Part shown: in pieces, positions 28,771-39,046 of the stretch
Layout: the number at the start of each line of letters is the position of its first letter
Numbering within the stretch: position 1 is the first letter of the stretch
Source of the DNA: Konateibacter massiliensis
Lineage (GTDB): Bacteria; Bacillota; Clostridia; Lachnospirales; Lachnospiraceae
Assembly (NCBI RefSeq): GCF_900184995.1
Contig: NZ_LT860099.1
Location: 1,951,931 to 2,015,930 of the forward strand
Reading direction: 5' to 3'
DNA: 64,000 nt
Translations under genes and position numbers: made by a program
Notes under the pieces: model-generated
Told to the model about the DNA's origin: nothing
Database searches by the model: none
The model's input: the letters and a program-made list of their open reading frames with translations, nothing else

Positions 28771-30258
28771 CTAATTAAGGCTCTTCATCGTCGGAAACAA
28801 CAAAACATCACGAATCGCAGGTGAATTCGTCATAATCATAACCATACGGTCAATTCCGAATCCGATACCGCCTGTCGGTGGCATACCTACACTCAATGCA
28901 TTCAAGAAATCTTCGTCCATGCTACTCGCCTCGTCATCACCCTGAGCCTTCAGCTCTTCCTGAGCCTCGAAACGCTCTCTCTGGTCGATTGGATCGTTTA
29001 ACTCGGAATAAGCGTTTGCCATTTCCCAGCCGTTGATGAAGAATTCAAAACGCTCTACATATTCCGGATCTTCCGGCTTTTTCTTCGTCAGAGGAGAAAT
29101 CTCAACCGGGTGGTCCATAATGAAGGTAGGCTGAATCAAATGATCTTCTACGTATTTTTCAAAGAAGAGATTCAAAATATCACCCTTCTTGTGTCTTGCC
29201 TCAAACTCTATGTTATGCTTCTTTGCTAATTCTTTTGCTTCCTCTGTTGTCTTTATCTCGGTAAAGTCAACATTGCCGTATTTCTTTACCGCATCTACCA
29301 TAGTCAAACGCTCAAACGGCTTTGACAAATCAATCTCATGCTCGCCGTAAGTAAGCACTAAAGAACCGTTTACTTTCTGCGCAACATGGCGATAGAGGTT
29401 TTCTGTTAAATCCATCATGCCATGATAATCGGTGTACGCCTGATACAGCTCCATCAGAGTAAACTCCGGGTTATGTCTTGTATCAAGCCCTTCGTTTCTA
29501 AATACTCTTCCGATTTCGTATACACGCTCCAAGCCGCCTACGATAAGTCTCTTTAAATACAGCTCCAAAGAGATTCTAAGGTGTAAATCCTCATCCAATG
29601 CGTTAAAATGCGTGTCAAACGGTCTTGCCGCTGCACCACCCGCATTCTGCACAAGCATAGGTGTTTCCACCTCGATAAAGTTCTGCTCATCTAAGTAGCT
29701 TCGAACCGCATGAATAACCTGAGAACGCTTTACAAAGGTTTCTTTTACGTCCCTGTTCATGATTAAGTCTACATATCTTTGTCTATAACGAATATCTGTG
29801 TCCTTTAAGCCGTGGAACTTCTCCGGAAGTATCTGTAAGCTCTTTGACAGAAGAGTCACTTCTGTGGCATGAATGGATATTTCGCCTGTCTTTGTCTTAA
29901 ACACTTCACCCTTGATACCGATAATATCACCGATATCATATTTCTTAAAGTCTTTGTAGGCTTCCTCACCAATATTATCTCTTGCAACATAAGACTGGAT
30001 ATTGCCCGGTAAGTCCTGAATATTGCAGAAGGAAGCTTTCCCCATAACACGCTTCGACATAATACGTCCTGCAACAAATACCTCTTTGCCTTCCATTGTC
30101 TCAAAATTATTGATAATATCTGTGCTGTGAGCAGTCACATCATACTTGGTAATCTCAAAAGGATTCTTACCGGCTGCCTGAAGCTCCTGTAATTTCTCAT
30201 GACGCACCTTGATTAACTGGTTAATATCTTGTTCCTGTACATTCTTTTCTTCTGCCAA
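28771..30258 (-). CDS. lysS: Lysine--tRNA ligase, class II
   Basis: 495 residues if started at the TTG at 30256-30258, which has GAGGAG eight bases upstream. A GTG nine bases earlier is possible but overlaps that site. N-terminal OB-fold anticodon-binding domain ([24 protein letters not shown]), then the class II core with motif 2 [22 protein letters not shown] and motif 3 [26 protein letters not shown]. It charges tRNA-Lys in the cytoplasm. It follows greA by 14 bases and shares its promoter. Confidence 0.97.
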   Translation of the reverse strand: MAEEKNVQEQDINQLIKVRHEKLQELQAAGKNPFEITKYDVTAHSTDIINNFETMEGKEVFVAGRIMSKRVMGKASFCNIQDLPGNIQSYVARDNIGEEAYKDFKKYDIGDIIGIKGEVFKTKTGEISIHATEVTLLSKSLQILPEKFHGLKDTDIRYRQRYVDLIMNRDVKETFVKRSQVIHAVRSYLDEQNFIEVETPMLVQNAGGAAARPFDTHFNALDEDLHLRISLELYLKRLIVGGLERVYEIGRVFRNEGLDTRHNPEFTLMELYQAYTDYHGMMDLTENLYRHVAQKVNGSLVLTYGEHEIDLSKPFERLTMVDAVKKYGNVDFTEIKTTEEAKELAKKHNIEFEARHKKGDILNLFFEKYVEDHLIQPTFIMDHPVEISPLTKKKPEDPEYVERFEFFINGWEMANAYSELNDPIDQRERFEAQEELKAQGDDEASSMDEDFLNALSVGMPPTGGIGFGIDRMVMIMTNSPAIRDVLLFPTMKSLN

Positions 30259-30272
30259 AATTTTCACTCCTC

Positions 30273-30755
30273 TTAGTTGGATCTTTGAATATCCAATACT
30301 TTGTATTCCGTAGTTCCCGCCTGTGTCTCCACTGTTACGACAGCACCGATTTTTGCGCCAAGAAGTGCTTTTCCTACCGGTGATTCATTCGAGATTTTTC
30401 CCTGTAAGCTGTTTGCTTCGGTGGAGCCCACAATTTTGAATTCCGTTTCTTCATCAAACTCAAAGTCAAATACTTTAACCTTGCAGCCAACACTGATTTT
30501 ATCTAAATCTACTTCCTCTTCTACAACTACTTCTGCATTTTTAAGAATTTTCTCAATTTCTTCAATTCTTGCTTCAATGTCTCTTTGTTCATCCTTTGCA
30601 GCATCATACTCTGCATTTTCGGAAAGATCGCCCTGCTCTCTGGCTTCTTTAATCTTTTGCGCAACCTCTTTCCGCTTGTTCACCTTTAAGTCTTGAATCT
30701 CATCCTCTAATTTTCTAAGACCTTCATAAGTTAATAAATTTTTCTTCTCTTCCAT
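30273..30755 (-). CDS. greA: Transcription elongation factor GreA
   Basis: 160 residues. The N-terminal antiparallel coiled coil contains the tip acidic residues ([26 protein letters not shown]), and the C-terminal FKBP-like domain ends [29 protein letters not shown]. It stimulates transcript cleavage in backtracked RNA polymerase. It is the first gene of a greA-lysS operon. Confidence 0.97.
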   Translation of the reverse strand: MEEKKNLLTYEGLRKLEDEIQDLKVNKRKEVAQKIKEAREQGDLSENAEYDAAKDEQRDIEARIEEIEKILKNAEVVVEEEVDLDKISVGCKVKVFDFEFDEETEFKIVGSTEANSLQGKISNESPVGKALLGAKIGAVVTVETQAGTTEYKVLDIQRSN

Positions 30756-30835
30756 CTTACACTACACCCTTCCTGTACTAAATAAATATATAAATTTGGA
30801 TTCTCCAACCCATTATTTATGCTCGCAATTAGAGA

Positions 30836-30864
30836 ATTATATCGTAAAGGCACCCTGTTGTCAA
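30836..30864 (-). promoter_or_regulatory. Consensus sigma-A promoter of greA-lysS
   Basis: On the minus strand: TTGACA (30859-30864), 17 bases, TATAAT (30836-30841). Both hexamers match the consensus exactly, about 80 bases before the greA ATG. Confidence 0.9.
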
Positions 30865-31009
30865 GATTTCCTCGTACTTTTTATCGCAAACTATATGGTT
30901 TTGTCACATATTTACACTTAAATGAGCAAGCTCTCACCCATGAATTGCATCAATACTTCTACATGGCTAAACTGTAATCTCAAAGTATTATACTTGATTC
31001 AAGTTCGTT

Positions 31010-31972
31010 TTATACCAAGTACTCGTCCAAAAGTAAAACCAACGAAGACAAATCTTCTATTTCATTCACCCTGCCGCGCAGCTTTGCGCAATGCGGATAC
31101 CCTGTTGTATACCATGCCGTATGCTTTCGCATCTCTCTAATTCCGATGAATTCACCTTTATACTTCACCTGAAGTCTTGCATGCTCCATAATCATTTTCT
31201 TAAGCTGTTCTATCGTAGGCTTTTCAACTATTTTTCCCGTTTCAAAATATTCTCTGATTTGAGAAAACAGCCATGGATTTCCCTGTGCACCTCTTCCTAT
31301 CATAATACCGTCACAGTTCGTCTCCTCCAACAGCTTGGCGGCACTCTGCGGGCTGTCCACATCACCGTTTCCGATAACCGGTATTGAGACGCTTTCCTTC
31401 ACCTGACGGATGATATCCCAATCTGCCTTTCCCGAGTAATACTGCTCCCTCGTCCTTCCGTGAACCGCAATTGCGGCGGCTCCGCTGTCCTCAATGATTT
31501 TTGCTATCTCCACAGCATTGATGTGAGCAGCATCAAATCCTTTTCGTATTTTTACCGTAACCGGCTTTTGAATGGCTTTCACTGTCTGAGTCACAATCTC
31601 TCTGACCAGCTTAGGGTCCTTCATAAGGGCTGAACCTTCCATATTATTGACCACCTTCGGAACTGGGCAGCCCATGTTGATATCAAGAATATCAAATGGC
31701 TTCTCCTCAATCTGCTTTGCTATTTCACTCATAATATGAGGGTCTGAGCCAAATAACTGCAGCGAAACGGGATTTTCTTCCTCGTGAATCTCCATCAAGC
31801 TCTCTGTGTTTTTGTTCTTATAGTGAATCGCCTTTGCACTGACCATCTCCATACACAAAAGTCCGGCACCCTGCTGCTTACACAGCAATCGAAATGGCAG
31901 GTCCGTTACCCCTGCCATAGGCGCTAATATTAAATTATTTTCCAGCTCTACATTTCCGATTTTTAACTTCAT
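31010..31972 (-). CDS. dusB: tRNA-dihydrouridine synthase, DusB type
   Basis: 320 residues. FMN-dependent TIM barrel: LILAPMAGVTDLPFRLLC at the N-terminus, active-site Cys in DINMGCPVPKV, VKIRKGFD, AVHGRTREQYYSG, and phosphate binding VIGNGDVDSPQSA plus MIGRGAQGNPW. It reduces uridines in tRNA D-loops with NADPH. It starts four bases after coaX, in the unit small protein-coaX-dusB. The order birA..coaX-dusB-greA-lysS is common in Clostridia. Confidence 0.96.
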   Translation of the reverse strand: MKLKIGNVELENNLILAPMAGVTDLPFRLLCKQQGAGLLCMEMVSAKAIHYKNKNTESLMEIHEEENPVSLQLFGSDPHIMSEIAKQIEEKPFDILDINMGCPVPKVVNNMEGSALMKDPKLVREIVTQTVKAIQKPVTVKIRKGFDAAHINAVEIAKIIEDSGAAAIAVHGRTREQYYSGKADWDIIRQVKESVSIPVIGNGDVDSPQSAAKLLEETNCDGIMIGRGAQGNPWLFSQIREYFETGKIVEKPTIEQLKKMIMEHARLQVKYKGEFIGIREMRKHTAWYTTGYPHCAKLRGRVNEIEDLSSLVLLLDEYLV

Positions 31973-31976
31973 TTTA

Positions 31977-32756
31977 TTACCTGCTGCTCTTTGTACACCG
32001 TTTATAAATGCAATGCAATCCTTTTAATGTCAAATTCGGGTCATAAATGTCAATCATCTCTGTCTCTTCTGCAATCATTTTCCCTAATCCTCCCGTTGCA
32101 ATTACTTTGATATCCGATAGTTTGCTTTCTTCCTTCATTTTCTGAATAATATATTCTGTTTGACCAATATAGCCAAATACAATACCCGCCTGCATGCTTG
32201 ATACGGTATCCTTGCCCAAAATGCTCGGCGGCTTCTTAATCTCAATCTTGGGAAGCTTTGCGGCCTCCTGCCACAATGCCTGGACCGACGTGCTGATGCC
32301 CGGTGCAATGACACATGCGCCGAATGTTCCGTCCTCCGTCACCAAATCATAGGTCGTCGCCGTCCCAAAGTCAATGACGATAGCGGGACCACCATACAGC
32401 TCATGTGCGCCTACCGCATCTACAATACGGTCAGCTCCGACTTCCTTTGGGTTATCCGTACCGATACGTATTCCCGTCTTAACTCCCGGTCCAACAATAA
32501 TCGGCGTGATATCAAAGTATTTTATAATTGCGTTCCTCAGGGAATACATCATATCCGGCACAACGCTTGCGATAATAACATCCTCGATATCCCGTACCGT
32601 AAAATTTCTGTGCTCAATCAGATTGCATATATCAATTCCATATTCATCAGAGGTCCTCGGCATTTTCGTTGTCAGACGAAATGTTCCGATTAACTCTTCC
32701 TTCGAAAAGATTCCCAAGGTTATGTTCGTGTTTCCTACATCTATTACCAAAAGCAT
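31977..32756 (-). CDS. coaX: Type III pantothenate kinase
   Basis: 259 residues from [22 protein letters not shown] lies upstream of the ATG at 32754-32756. It has an ASKHA-fold kinase: phosphate loop [17 protein letters not shown], and [13 protein letters not shown]. It phosphorylates pantothenate in the first step of CoA synthesis. It overlaps no neighbour and follows the small conserved protein by four bases. Confidence 0.96.
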   Translation of the reverse strand: MLLVIDVGNTNITLGIFSKEELIGTFRLTTKMPRTSDEYGIDICNLIEHRNFTVRDIEDVIIASVVPDMMYSLRNAIIKYFDITPIIVGPGVKTGIRIGTDNPKEVGADRIVDAVGAHELYGGPAIVIDFGTATTYDLVTEDGTFGACVIAPGISTSVQALWQEAAKLPKIEIKKPPSILGKDTVSSMQAGIVFGYIGQTEYIIQKMKEESKLSDIKVIATGGLGKMIAEETEMIDIYDPNLTLKGLHCIYKRCTKSSR

Positions 32757-32760
32757 AACG

Positions 32761-33102
32761 TTATTCCTCCAGCTTGATATCTTCATTTAAAAAGAATACC
32801 TTGTAAAACATCTCCAAGGACTCCATAAGCTCTGACTTTGTCCGCTGTATTTCTTTAATCTTAAGTCCGCTTCCGATTTCATCATAGAGAATATCCTCCT
32901 CGTCAAAGGATACTTCCAAATCCAGACTGCCGTCCTCCTCATACACGAGGGTCAGGATGCCGCCTACCTCCTCGGTAAACAAAACACACATGATTTTAAG
33001 CTCGTCCTTAATTCCCTGCGGCAAAGTCTCAAAGTCCTCATTTATATAAAATTTTTTCTCATAGCCGTTCGAGCCGCATAGAACTACTCTGTCCTGATAC
33101 AT
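32761..33102 (-). CDS. Small conserved protein upstream of coaX (possibly DUF6145)
   Basis: 113 residues, acidic, no signal peptide or membrane segment. It begins [20 protein letters not shown], with alternating charged strands in the middle ([24 protein letters not shown]) and a C-terminal helix. Its place between birA and coaX, with four bases to coaX, suggests a housekeeping role. It resembles the Lachnospiraceae family I recall as DUF6145; that assignment is uncertain and no function is known. Confidence 0.75.
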   Translation of the reverse strand: MYQDRVVLCGSNGYEKKFYINEDFETLPQGIKDELKIMCVLFTEEVGGILTLVYEEDGSLDLEVSFDEEDILYDEIGSGLKIKEIQRTKSELMESLEMFYKVFFLNEDIKLEE

Positions 33103-33128
33103 ATTACAATTCCCTTTCCTTAAACTAT

Positions 33129-33259
33129 TATAAGAAAGTGTGAGCTTTGCTCACACTTCGCGCCCGAGCGGGTTGCGAAGCAACAACTTCCACTCTGCGA
33201 GGTGCGCATAAATAATTTTTCATACCATAGGAAGTTCAGAGAACTTTCCTATGGTATGA
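33129..33259 (+). repeat. Structured interspersed repeat, copy B (best preserved)
   Basis: Hairpin 1 GTGTGAGC / GCTCACAC (33138-33156), then TTCGCGC, hairpin 2 GTTGC-gaa-GCAAC (33172-33184), the block GAGGTGCGCATA, a T-run, and hairpin 3 with arms at 33221-33237 and 33241-33258 (17 pairs with one bulged base). It fills most of the gap between birA and the small protein gene, and would be transcribed as its complement from the surrounding minus-strand genes. Confidence 0.85.
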
Positions 33260-33290
33260 AGCATATAGGTACTATGAAAATACGAAACCG

Positions 33291-34286
33291 TTACACATAT
33301 CCGTAAATTCCTCTTACCGACACCTCGCCGGCAAAAACTGTCTCAATCTGTCCGTTTTCTCTTAGTACAAGCAGCTCGCCCTTTTCATTGATTCCCTTGG
33401 CAATGCCGGTGTAACTTTGCTGTGTTTGGGCTATGATAACCTCTTTCTCGCAGTTGATAAGAAGCTTATTATACTCCTCCTGCTGCAAGCTTAGGTTTTC
33501 CTCTTTCATAAAAATATCATATTCCTCTTCAAAATGTAAGAGGATTTTATTGATAAGACCGGCTCGGTTCACTGCTTTGCCCTTCTCCATTTTGATGGAG
33601 GTAGCCTTTTCCTTAAGCTCCTCCGAAAACGAAGTCGCATTCACATTGATTCCCACACCAATCACAACATGATTGATATAATCCAGCTCTGCACTCATTT
33701 CGGTCAAAATACCACAAAGTTTTTTTCCATTTAAGACAATGTCATTGGGCCATTTGATAAAGCAAGGAAGGTCCGTAACTTCCGTACAAGCCTTCACCAC
33801 TGCAAGTGCCATAACAAGTGTCAGCATGGAGGCTTTTAGAGGGCTAATCTCCGGTTTTAGCACAAGTGTCATAAAAACACCTGTATCTTCCGGTGATTCC
33901 CATGTTCTGCCCCGTCTGCCCTTGCCGCCAGTCTGCATATTTGCCACAACAAGAGCACCTGCCTCTGCACCCTCCTCGGCAAGCTGCTTTGCTTTTTTAT
34001 TGGTAGAGTCAATTTTGTCAAAATAGTATAAGTCCCTGCCTGTCCACTTTGTCCTCAACGCAGTTTTTATCTCGCTAAAAGAGAGAATATCCGGACTATC
34101 CTTTAGATAGTAGCCTTTATTTTGAACCGCTTCTATCTCGTAGCCTTCTTCCTTCAACTGCTTGATTGCCTTCCACACAGCCGTTCTGGAGACACCAAAT
34201 TCCTCACAGAGCTCCTGACCGGACAGATGCTTATCCGCTTCCTTTAACAGGGCTAACAGTTTTGTTTTTAAATCAAAAGTTTTCAA
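33291..34286 (-). CDS. birA: Bifunctional biotin protein ligase / biotin repressor
   Basis: 331 residues. N-terminal winged helix (about 1-65: LSGQELCEEFGVSRTAVWKAIKQLKEEGYEI), central ligase with KIDSTN, biotin/ATP loop [12 protein letters not shown] and CFIKWPNDI, and C-terminal SH3-like domain (TGIAKGINEKGELLVL). It attaches biotin to carboxylases. The intact DNA-binding domain means it may also repress biotin genes. It starts six bases after argF. Confidence 0.95.
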   Translation of the reverse strand: MKTFDLKTKLLALLKEADKHLSGQELCEEFGVSRTAVWKAIKQLKEEGYEIEAVQNKGYYLKDSPDILSFSEIKTALRTKWTGRDLYYFDKIDSTNKKAKQLAEEGAEAGALVVANMQTGGKGRRGRTWESPEDTGVFMTLVLKPEISPLKASMLTLVMALAVVKACTEVTDLPCFIKWPNDIVLNGKKLCGILTEMSAELDYINHVVIGVGINVNATSFSEELKEKATSIKMEKGKAVNRAGLINKILLHFEEEYDIFMKEENLSLQQEEYNKLLINCEKEVIIAQTQQSYTGIAKGINEKGELLVLRENGQIETVFAGEVSVRGIYGYV

Positions 34287-34292
34287 AGCTTC

Positions 34293-35282
34293 TTATTCTC
34301 CTAATGTTGCCGCTATAACTGCCTTAATCGTGTGCATACGGTTTTCTGCCTCGTCAAACACAACAGATGCCTTTGACTCAAATACCTCATCTGTGACTTC
34401 CATCTCGGTAATCTTAAATCTCTCGCCCATCTCTTTTCCGGTTTGCGTCTTTAAATCATGAAAAGCAGGCAGACAGTGCATGAAGATTGCTCCTTCTTTG
34501 GCATTATCCATCACCTTTTTATTCACCTGATAAGGGCTTAATTCCTTAATACGGCTCTCCCATACCTCCGGTGCCTCTCCCATTGATACCCACACATCGG
34601 TGTATATAACATCCGCGTTTTTCGTGCCTTCCTCTACATTCTCGGTCAGCTTGATGGTTGCTCCTGTCTCTTTTGCAAATGCAAGACATTCCTCCACCAA
34701 CTTTTCATTCGGAAAATATTCCTTTGGCGCACATGCCACAAAATTCATTCCCATTTTCGCACAGGCGATCATCAGAGCATTTCCCATGTTATAACGGGCA
34801 TCACCCATGTAAACGAGTGTCACGCCCTTTAATCTTCCCAAATGCTCTCGAATCGTCAGCAAATCGGCAAGCATCTGTGTCGGATGATCCTCGTTTGTCA
34901 GACCGTTCCAGACAGGAACACCGGCGTATTTTGCCAACTCCTCGACAATCTCCTGCCCGTAGCCTCTGTATTCAATTCCTTCATACATTCCGCCAAGCAC
35001 TCTTGCTGTGTCAGCAATGCTCTCCTTCTTCCCTATCTGGGAGCCGCTCGGATCCAAGTAGGTGGTGCCAAGTCCCAAATCATGAGCTGCCACCTCAAAG
35101 GCACATCTTGTTCTCGTGCTTGTCTTCTCAAAAATCAATGCTATATTCTTACCCGGGTATTGCTTTGGCAATATCCCTTTCTTTTTCTTATCCTTTAGCT
35201 CAGCGGACAAATCGATGAGATACTCGATTTCTTCCGGTGTAAAATCCTTTAACGTTAAAAAATGTCTTCCTTTTAAATTCAT
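34293..35282 (-). CDS. argF: Ornithine carbamoyltransferase
   Basis: 329 residues. Carbamoyl phosphate binding STRTRC ([20 protein letters not shown]), ornithine domain with DVWVSMGE, and the HCLPAFHD loop near the C-terminus. It converts ornithine and carbamoyl phosphate to citrulline. No arc or other arg genes lie nearby, so an anabolic or catabolic (arcB) role cannot be chosen from context. It sits between patatin and birA, seven and twenty bases from its neighbours. Confidence 0.95.
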   Translation of the reverse strand: MNLKGRHFLTLKDFTPEEIEYLIDLSAELKDKKKKGILPKQYPGKNIALIFEKTSTRTRCAFEVAAHDLGLGTTYLDPSGSQIGKKESIADTARVLGGMYEGIEYRGYGQEIVEELAKYAGVPVWNGLTNEDHPTQMLADLLTIREHLGRLKGVTLVYMGDARYNMGNALMIACAKMGMNFVACAPKEYFPNEKLVEECLAFAKETGATIKLTENVEEGTKNADVIYTDVWVSMGEAPEVWESRIKELSPYQVNKKVMDNAKEGAIFMHCLPAFHDLKTQTGKEMGERFKITEMEVTDEVFESKASVVFDEAENRMHTIKAVIAATLGE

Positions 35283-35302
35283 GCTTCCTCCTTCTTGCTC
35301 AC

Positions 35303-36466
35303 CTAAACGTCCAAAATCGCACGGATAAATTCAGGTAATAACAGCAAATCCTTTTTCGCTCTCGCTTTTTGCAGAACTTCCTTGCGAAAAGCTTCGATTG
35401 TATAAATTTTATATTTTTGAACTCTTAAAAGCTTGGCGGCAGCCTCCAGTGTACTGATATAAAGCCCGCCGTAAGTCCATTCCTTTCCCAATTTCAACTC
35501 TGCCGCAACAGCGTTTAACACAAACTCCAGATAACTTCGCGTCAGGAGCTCTTTTGATGTATCTATTTTATAATAACCGCATAAAGCCGTCTTATTGTCC
35601 TCTGAAATATGAATCAACTGATTTAAATAATAACACTCTTCTTGATTTTCTTCAATATAATATATTTTACCTTTTAATCCGTATATAAGCCGCATTGTGT
35701 CATAATAACCGATTTTAATATTTCTTCGGCTCTTCGTGCTGTCAAAATCCAATATATTTCCCAAATCAACCCGCGGCTCAACGGATAACACCGTGATATC
35801 ATCGGAAAGCTTTACTTTCTTTTCTCTTCCCGGCCCGAAAATGCGAACCATAATAATATCCTGATAGCCTCGTTTTACAAGGGATTCCAGCGGCACATTG
35901 TTAAACATACCTCCGTCCATATAAGTTTTTCCGTGCAGCTTCTCATTCTTGAATACAGGCAGATAAGCACTTGCCAACAGCAAGTCAGGCATCATACCTT
36001 CTTCGACCTCCTTCATATCCAAATCAAGCTCCCTCATATCGGAAATGGAAAAGGTGAGCAGATAAAAATTTATCGCACCATCCCGTATTAGCTTTTCATC
36101 AATATTTTCCGCAATCAGCTCTTTCAGTGGCGTGATATCAGCTCCTCCGTCCACAAAAAGCTTCATTGAATGCTTCAATGCCTCCGTCATTTCAAGCTTT
36201 CCCTGAAATACCTGAGACATGATGTTATCATCCACCTTCATCACCTTAGAATAGGAAATATTCTCCCAAAGTTTTTCCGTCTTCTCCAAGTCACCCATGC
36301 ATATCATCGCAGCATTTAAGGCACCTACGGAGGTTCCCGCAACACCGCTGATTTTAATTCCGGCTTCATTAAGCGCTTTCCAGGCTCCCACCTGATAAGC
36401 TCCTCTGGCACCGCCGCCCTCAAGTACAATACCGTATTCTTTTGTCATGTCAATAACAGGCTTCAT
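35303..36466 (-). CDS. Patatin-like phospholipase
   Basis: 387 residues from [33 protein letters not shown] seven bases before the ATG at 36464-36466 is a strong start. The frame is open for 58 more codons up to 36640, but that stretch carries a copy of the structured repeat and no patatin sequence. Oxyanion loop GGGARG, nucleophile elbow GTSVG, and catalytic Asp in DGGMFNNVP. It hydrolyses lipid acyl esters near the membrane. It follows the SPFH/NfeD pair. Confidence 0.88.
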   Translation of the reverse strand: MKPVIDMTKEYGIVLEGGGARGAYQVGAWKALNEAGIKISGVAGTSVGALNAAMICMGDLEKTEKLWENISYSKVMKVDDNIMSQVFQGKLEMTEALKHSMKLFVDGGADITPLKELIAENIDEKLIRDGAINFYLLTFSISDMRELDLDMKEVEEGMMPDLLLASAYLPVFKNEKLHGKTYMDGGMFNNVPLESLVKRGYQDIIMVRIFGPGREKKVKLSDDITVLSVEPRVDLGNILDFDSTKSRRNIKIGYYDTMRLIYGLKGKIYYIEENQEECYYLNQLIHISEDNKTALCGYYKIDTSKELLTRSYLEFVLNAVAAELKLGKEWTYGGLYISTLEAAAKLLRVQKYKIYTIEAFRKEVLQKARAKKDLLLLPEFIRAILDV

Positions 36467-36489
36467 ATACATTCTCCCCAGTGCTTTGA

Positions 36490-36590
36490 TATAGAATGTG
36501 CCCCGCACATTCTTACGCCAGGCGCGGTCGGTGTAACCGACATCTTTCTTTCGCTCCCGTGTGCTTACATATTTCCTATCATATGAATCA
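36490..36590 (+). repeat. Structured interspersed repeat, copy E, in the patatin 5' region
   Basis: Hairpin 1 AGAATGTGC / GCACATTCT (36493-36513), then TACGCC, hairpin 2 GTCGG-tgtaa-CCGAC (36528-36542), then CTCCCGTGTGCTTACAT (compare CTCTCGTGTGCGTGCGCAT in copy D) and a remaining arm TTCCTATCATATG. Stems are kept although the paired bases differ from copies A and B. Confidence 0.7.
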
Positions 36591-36645
36591 ACAGCGGCAG
36601 GGATTATTAAATCCGCACCGCTGTCAAAATTCTCTCTCATTTTAC

Positions 36646-37566
36646 TTAGCTATCTTTTGCTACCTCTGTAATAGCCTTCACCATTCCTGCCATTCCCTGA
36701 ATGTCGGAAGGGATGATAATCTTCGTTGCCTTGCCGTCTGCTGCCTTCTCAAAAGCCTCTAAGCTCTTCAACTGCAATACACTTGCATCTGCTGCTGCTT
36801 CCTTCAAGAAACGGATACCATCAGCCTTCGCCTGCTGTACTTTCGCAATAGCGATTGCTTCACCTTCTGCCTCTTTGATCGTCGCTTCTCTTCTAGCCTC
36901 AGCTCTCAAAATTGCTGCCTGCTTTTCTGCTTCGGCATCCAAAATCGCTGATTGTTTGTTACCCTCTGCAACAAGGATGGTAGACCTCTTCTCACCCTCT
37001 GCTCGAAGAATTGATTCTCTTCGCTCACGCTCTGCCTTCATCTGCTTTTCCATTGCATCCTGAATAGCTGCCGGAGGAATGATATTCTTAAGCTCGACAC
37101 GGTTCACCTTGATTCCCCAAGGATCTGTTGCAACGTCAAGAGCCACTCTCATCTTTGTGTTAATTACCTCTCTTGATGTAAGTGTTTCATCCAGCTCCAA
37201 ATCACCGATAATGTTTCGAAGTGTGGTTGCCGTCAAGTTCTCGATTGCCATAAGAGGATTATCAACACCGTATGCATAAAGCTTCGGATCAGTAATCTGA
37301 TAAAATATTACAGTGTCAATTCGCATTGTTACGTTATCCTTCGTGATAACCGGCTGCGGTGGAAAATCTGCAACCTGCTCCTTTAAATTTACTCTTCTTG
37401 CCACACGGTCGATGAAAGGAATTTTAATATGAAGCCCTACATCCCATGTTGACTGGTATCCACCCAAACGCTCTAAAATAATAGCCTGTGCCTGCGGAAC
37501 AATTCGTATGCACGTTGCCAATACAATTAAAATAACTAAAACCAGTATTAATACTAAAATTTCCAT
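36646..37566 (-). CDS. SPFH/band-7 (stomatin-like) membrane protein
   Basis: 306 residues. N-terminal membrane segment (ILVLILVLVILIVLATCI), SPFH domain (IVPQAQAIILERLGGYQSTWDVGLHIKIPFIDRV, VITKDNVTMRIDTVIFYQI), then a long Ala/Glu-rich coiled coil (about 175-260) with repeated EAE/KQAAILRAEA units. It scaffolds membrane microdomains as an oligomer. It overlaps the NfeD gene by one base (TAATG), the classic stomatin-NfeD pair. Confidence 0.95.
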   Translation of the reverse strand: MEILVLILVLVILIVLATCIRIVPQAQAIILERLGGYQSTWDVGLHIKIPFIDRVARRVNLKEQVADFPPQPVITKDNVTMRIDTVIFYQITDPKLYAYGVDNPLMAIENLTATTLRNIIGDLELDETLTSREVINTKMRVALDVATDPWGIKVNRVELKNIIPPAAIQDAMEKQMKAERERRESILRAEGEKRSTILVAEGNKQSAILDAEAEKQAAILRAEARREATIKEAEGEAIAIAKVQQAKADGIRFLKEAAADASVLQLKSLEAFEKAADGKATKIIIPSDIQGMAGMVKAITEVAKDS

Positions 37567-38009
37567 TATTCATTATCCTCCCTTTTCTCTTCCACAATTA
37601 GTTTCACTCCACTGATCTCTCTAATCACCACCAACATATCTTTTGGAATTATCGTATCCTCGTCGACAGACCTTGCACTCCATTCCAGTCCATTAACGTT
37701 CACGCTTCCTTCACTCTTAATGTTGCTGATATCAGCCGTCACGATTGCTGTTTTTCCAATGAGACTCTCTACATTGGTCCTGGTTCTGTTTTGATTCAAA
37801 TACCGCATCGCAATCGGTCTTGTAAGAAACAGCAGTACAAACGATACAAGAAAAAATACGATTATCTGTACCACCAAAGGTGCGCCAAACACTCCTGTCA
37901 CAAAAGCCGCCAAAGCTCCGCCGGCAAACCAGATGGTTGTCAATCCCATTGTTAATATTTCTATCACAATAAGTATAACAAATAGAATCAACCAATACAT
38001 ATCATACAT
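37566..38009 (-). CDS. NfeD-family membrane protein
   Basis: 147 residues from MYDMYWLILFVIL; AGGGGG upstream selects this start. Membrane segments span about 5-70, and a C-terminal OB-fold (SLIGKTAIVTADISNIKSEGSVNVNGLEWSARS) follows. It is the short form without the protease domain and is the usual partner of the SPFH protein encoded next. Confidence 0.92.
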   Translation of the reverse strand: MYDMYWLILFVILIVIEILTMGLTTIWFAGGALAAFVTGVFGAPLVVQIIVFFLVSFVLLFLTRPIAMRYLNQNRTRTNVESLIGKTAIVTADISNIKSEGSVNVNGLEWSARSVDEDTIIPKDMLVVIREISGVKLIVEEKREDNE

Positions 38010-38168
38010 ATCAAGTCCCCCTTTTCTGCAATTGTATGTAGTTAATCTTTGAAACTTGCGGTATATTTTCCGCATTTTAAAAAGACTACCTCATTTATTA
38101 TGTTACTATAAATCATACTTTATTACAAGTTTCTTTATTACAATCTAATTATTTTTTTTTAAATATAC

Positions 38169-38209
38169 TTGATATTTTATGCATTTTAGTGTAGTATTTG
38201 TGTATACTA
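38169..38209 (+). promoter_or_regulatory. Promoter of the hemolysin-III gene with inverted repeat
   Basis: TTGATA (38169-38174), 17 bases, TAGTAT (38192-38197). The -10 is also the left arm of TAGTAT / ATACTA (38192-38209, six-base spacer), a possible operator. Confidence 0.55.
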
Positions 38210-38301
38210 AATGTAGTATTAAAAACTACTTGTTGTTTTATTCAAGATTTCAAGTAAGTTTTCGAAACCACTTTAATACATTTTAGATAGGAGGAGTAAC
38301 T

Positions 38302-38970
38302 ATGAAATCATTTAAACCAAAGGACCCGGGAAGCGCCATCACCCATTTTATCGGAATGCTTATGGCAATGTTTGCCGCGACACCGCTGCTTATCAAGGCT
38401 GCAAATAAGCCGGATAAAATTCACCTCATCTCACTGAGCATCTTTATCGTGAGTATGATATTATTATATGGAGCAAGTACGACCTATCATTCTCTTAATT
38501 TATCAGAACGTACAAACCGTATCCTCAGAAAGCTCGACCACATTATGATATTTGTGCTGATTGCAGGCTCTTACACACCAATCTGCCTTATCGTTTTAAA
38601 CGGAAGCGTCGGAAAAATACTTTTCACTCTTGTATGGGGAATTGCCTTAGCCGGCATTTTAATCAAGGCTTTTTGGATAACCTGTCCGAAATGGTTTTCC
38701 TCCATCCTCTACATCGCAATGGGATGGGTGTGTGTGCTCGCTTTCACCCCTCTTGTAAATGCACTGTCTCCGGCAGCTTTTGGCTGGCTTTTGGCAGGAG
38801 GTATTATTTATACTCTTGGCGGCATCATCTACGCTTTGAAGCTGCCGATTTTCAACAGCAAACATAAAAATTTCGGCTCACATGAGATATTCCATCTGTT
38901 TGTTATGGGCGGAAGCATCTGCCACTTCATCCTGATGTACTTTTTTGTCGTTGCTATGCCGGTCAGTTAA
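38302..38970 (+). CDS. Hemolysin III / PAQR-family membrane protein
   Basis: 222 residues; AGGAGGAG precedes the ATG. Seven membrane segments. Family residues: ITHFIGM near the N-terminus, YGASTTYHSLN, LRKLDHIMIFVLIAGSYTPIC and EIFHLFVMGGSICHF, giving the conserved metal-binding Ser/His/Asp set. Related proteins are putative metal-dependent hydrolases; true haemolytic function is not implied. It is a single-gene unit. Confidence 0.92.
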   Translation: MKSFKPKDPGSAITHFIGMLMAMFAATPLLIKAANKPDKIHLISLSIFIVSMILLYGASTTYHSLNLSERTNRILRKLDHIMIFVLIAGSYTPICLIVLNGSVGKILFTLVWGIALAGILIKAFWITCPKWFSSILYIAMGWVCVLAFTPLVNALSPAAFGWLLAGGIIYTLGGIIYALKLPIFNSKHKNFGSHEIFHLFVMGGSICHFILMYFFVVAMPVS

Positions 38971-39046
38971 TATAAATTATCAGAAATAAAAACTTCTGAG
39001 AATGCTCCCAAAATTTAAGCCACAAAGGAAGTAATTATTACAAATC

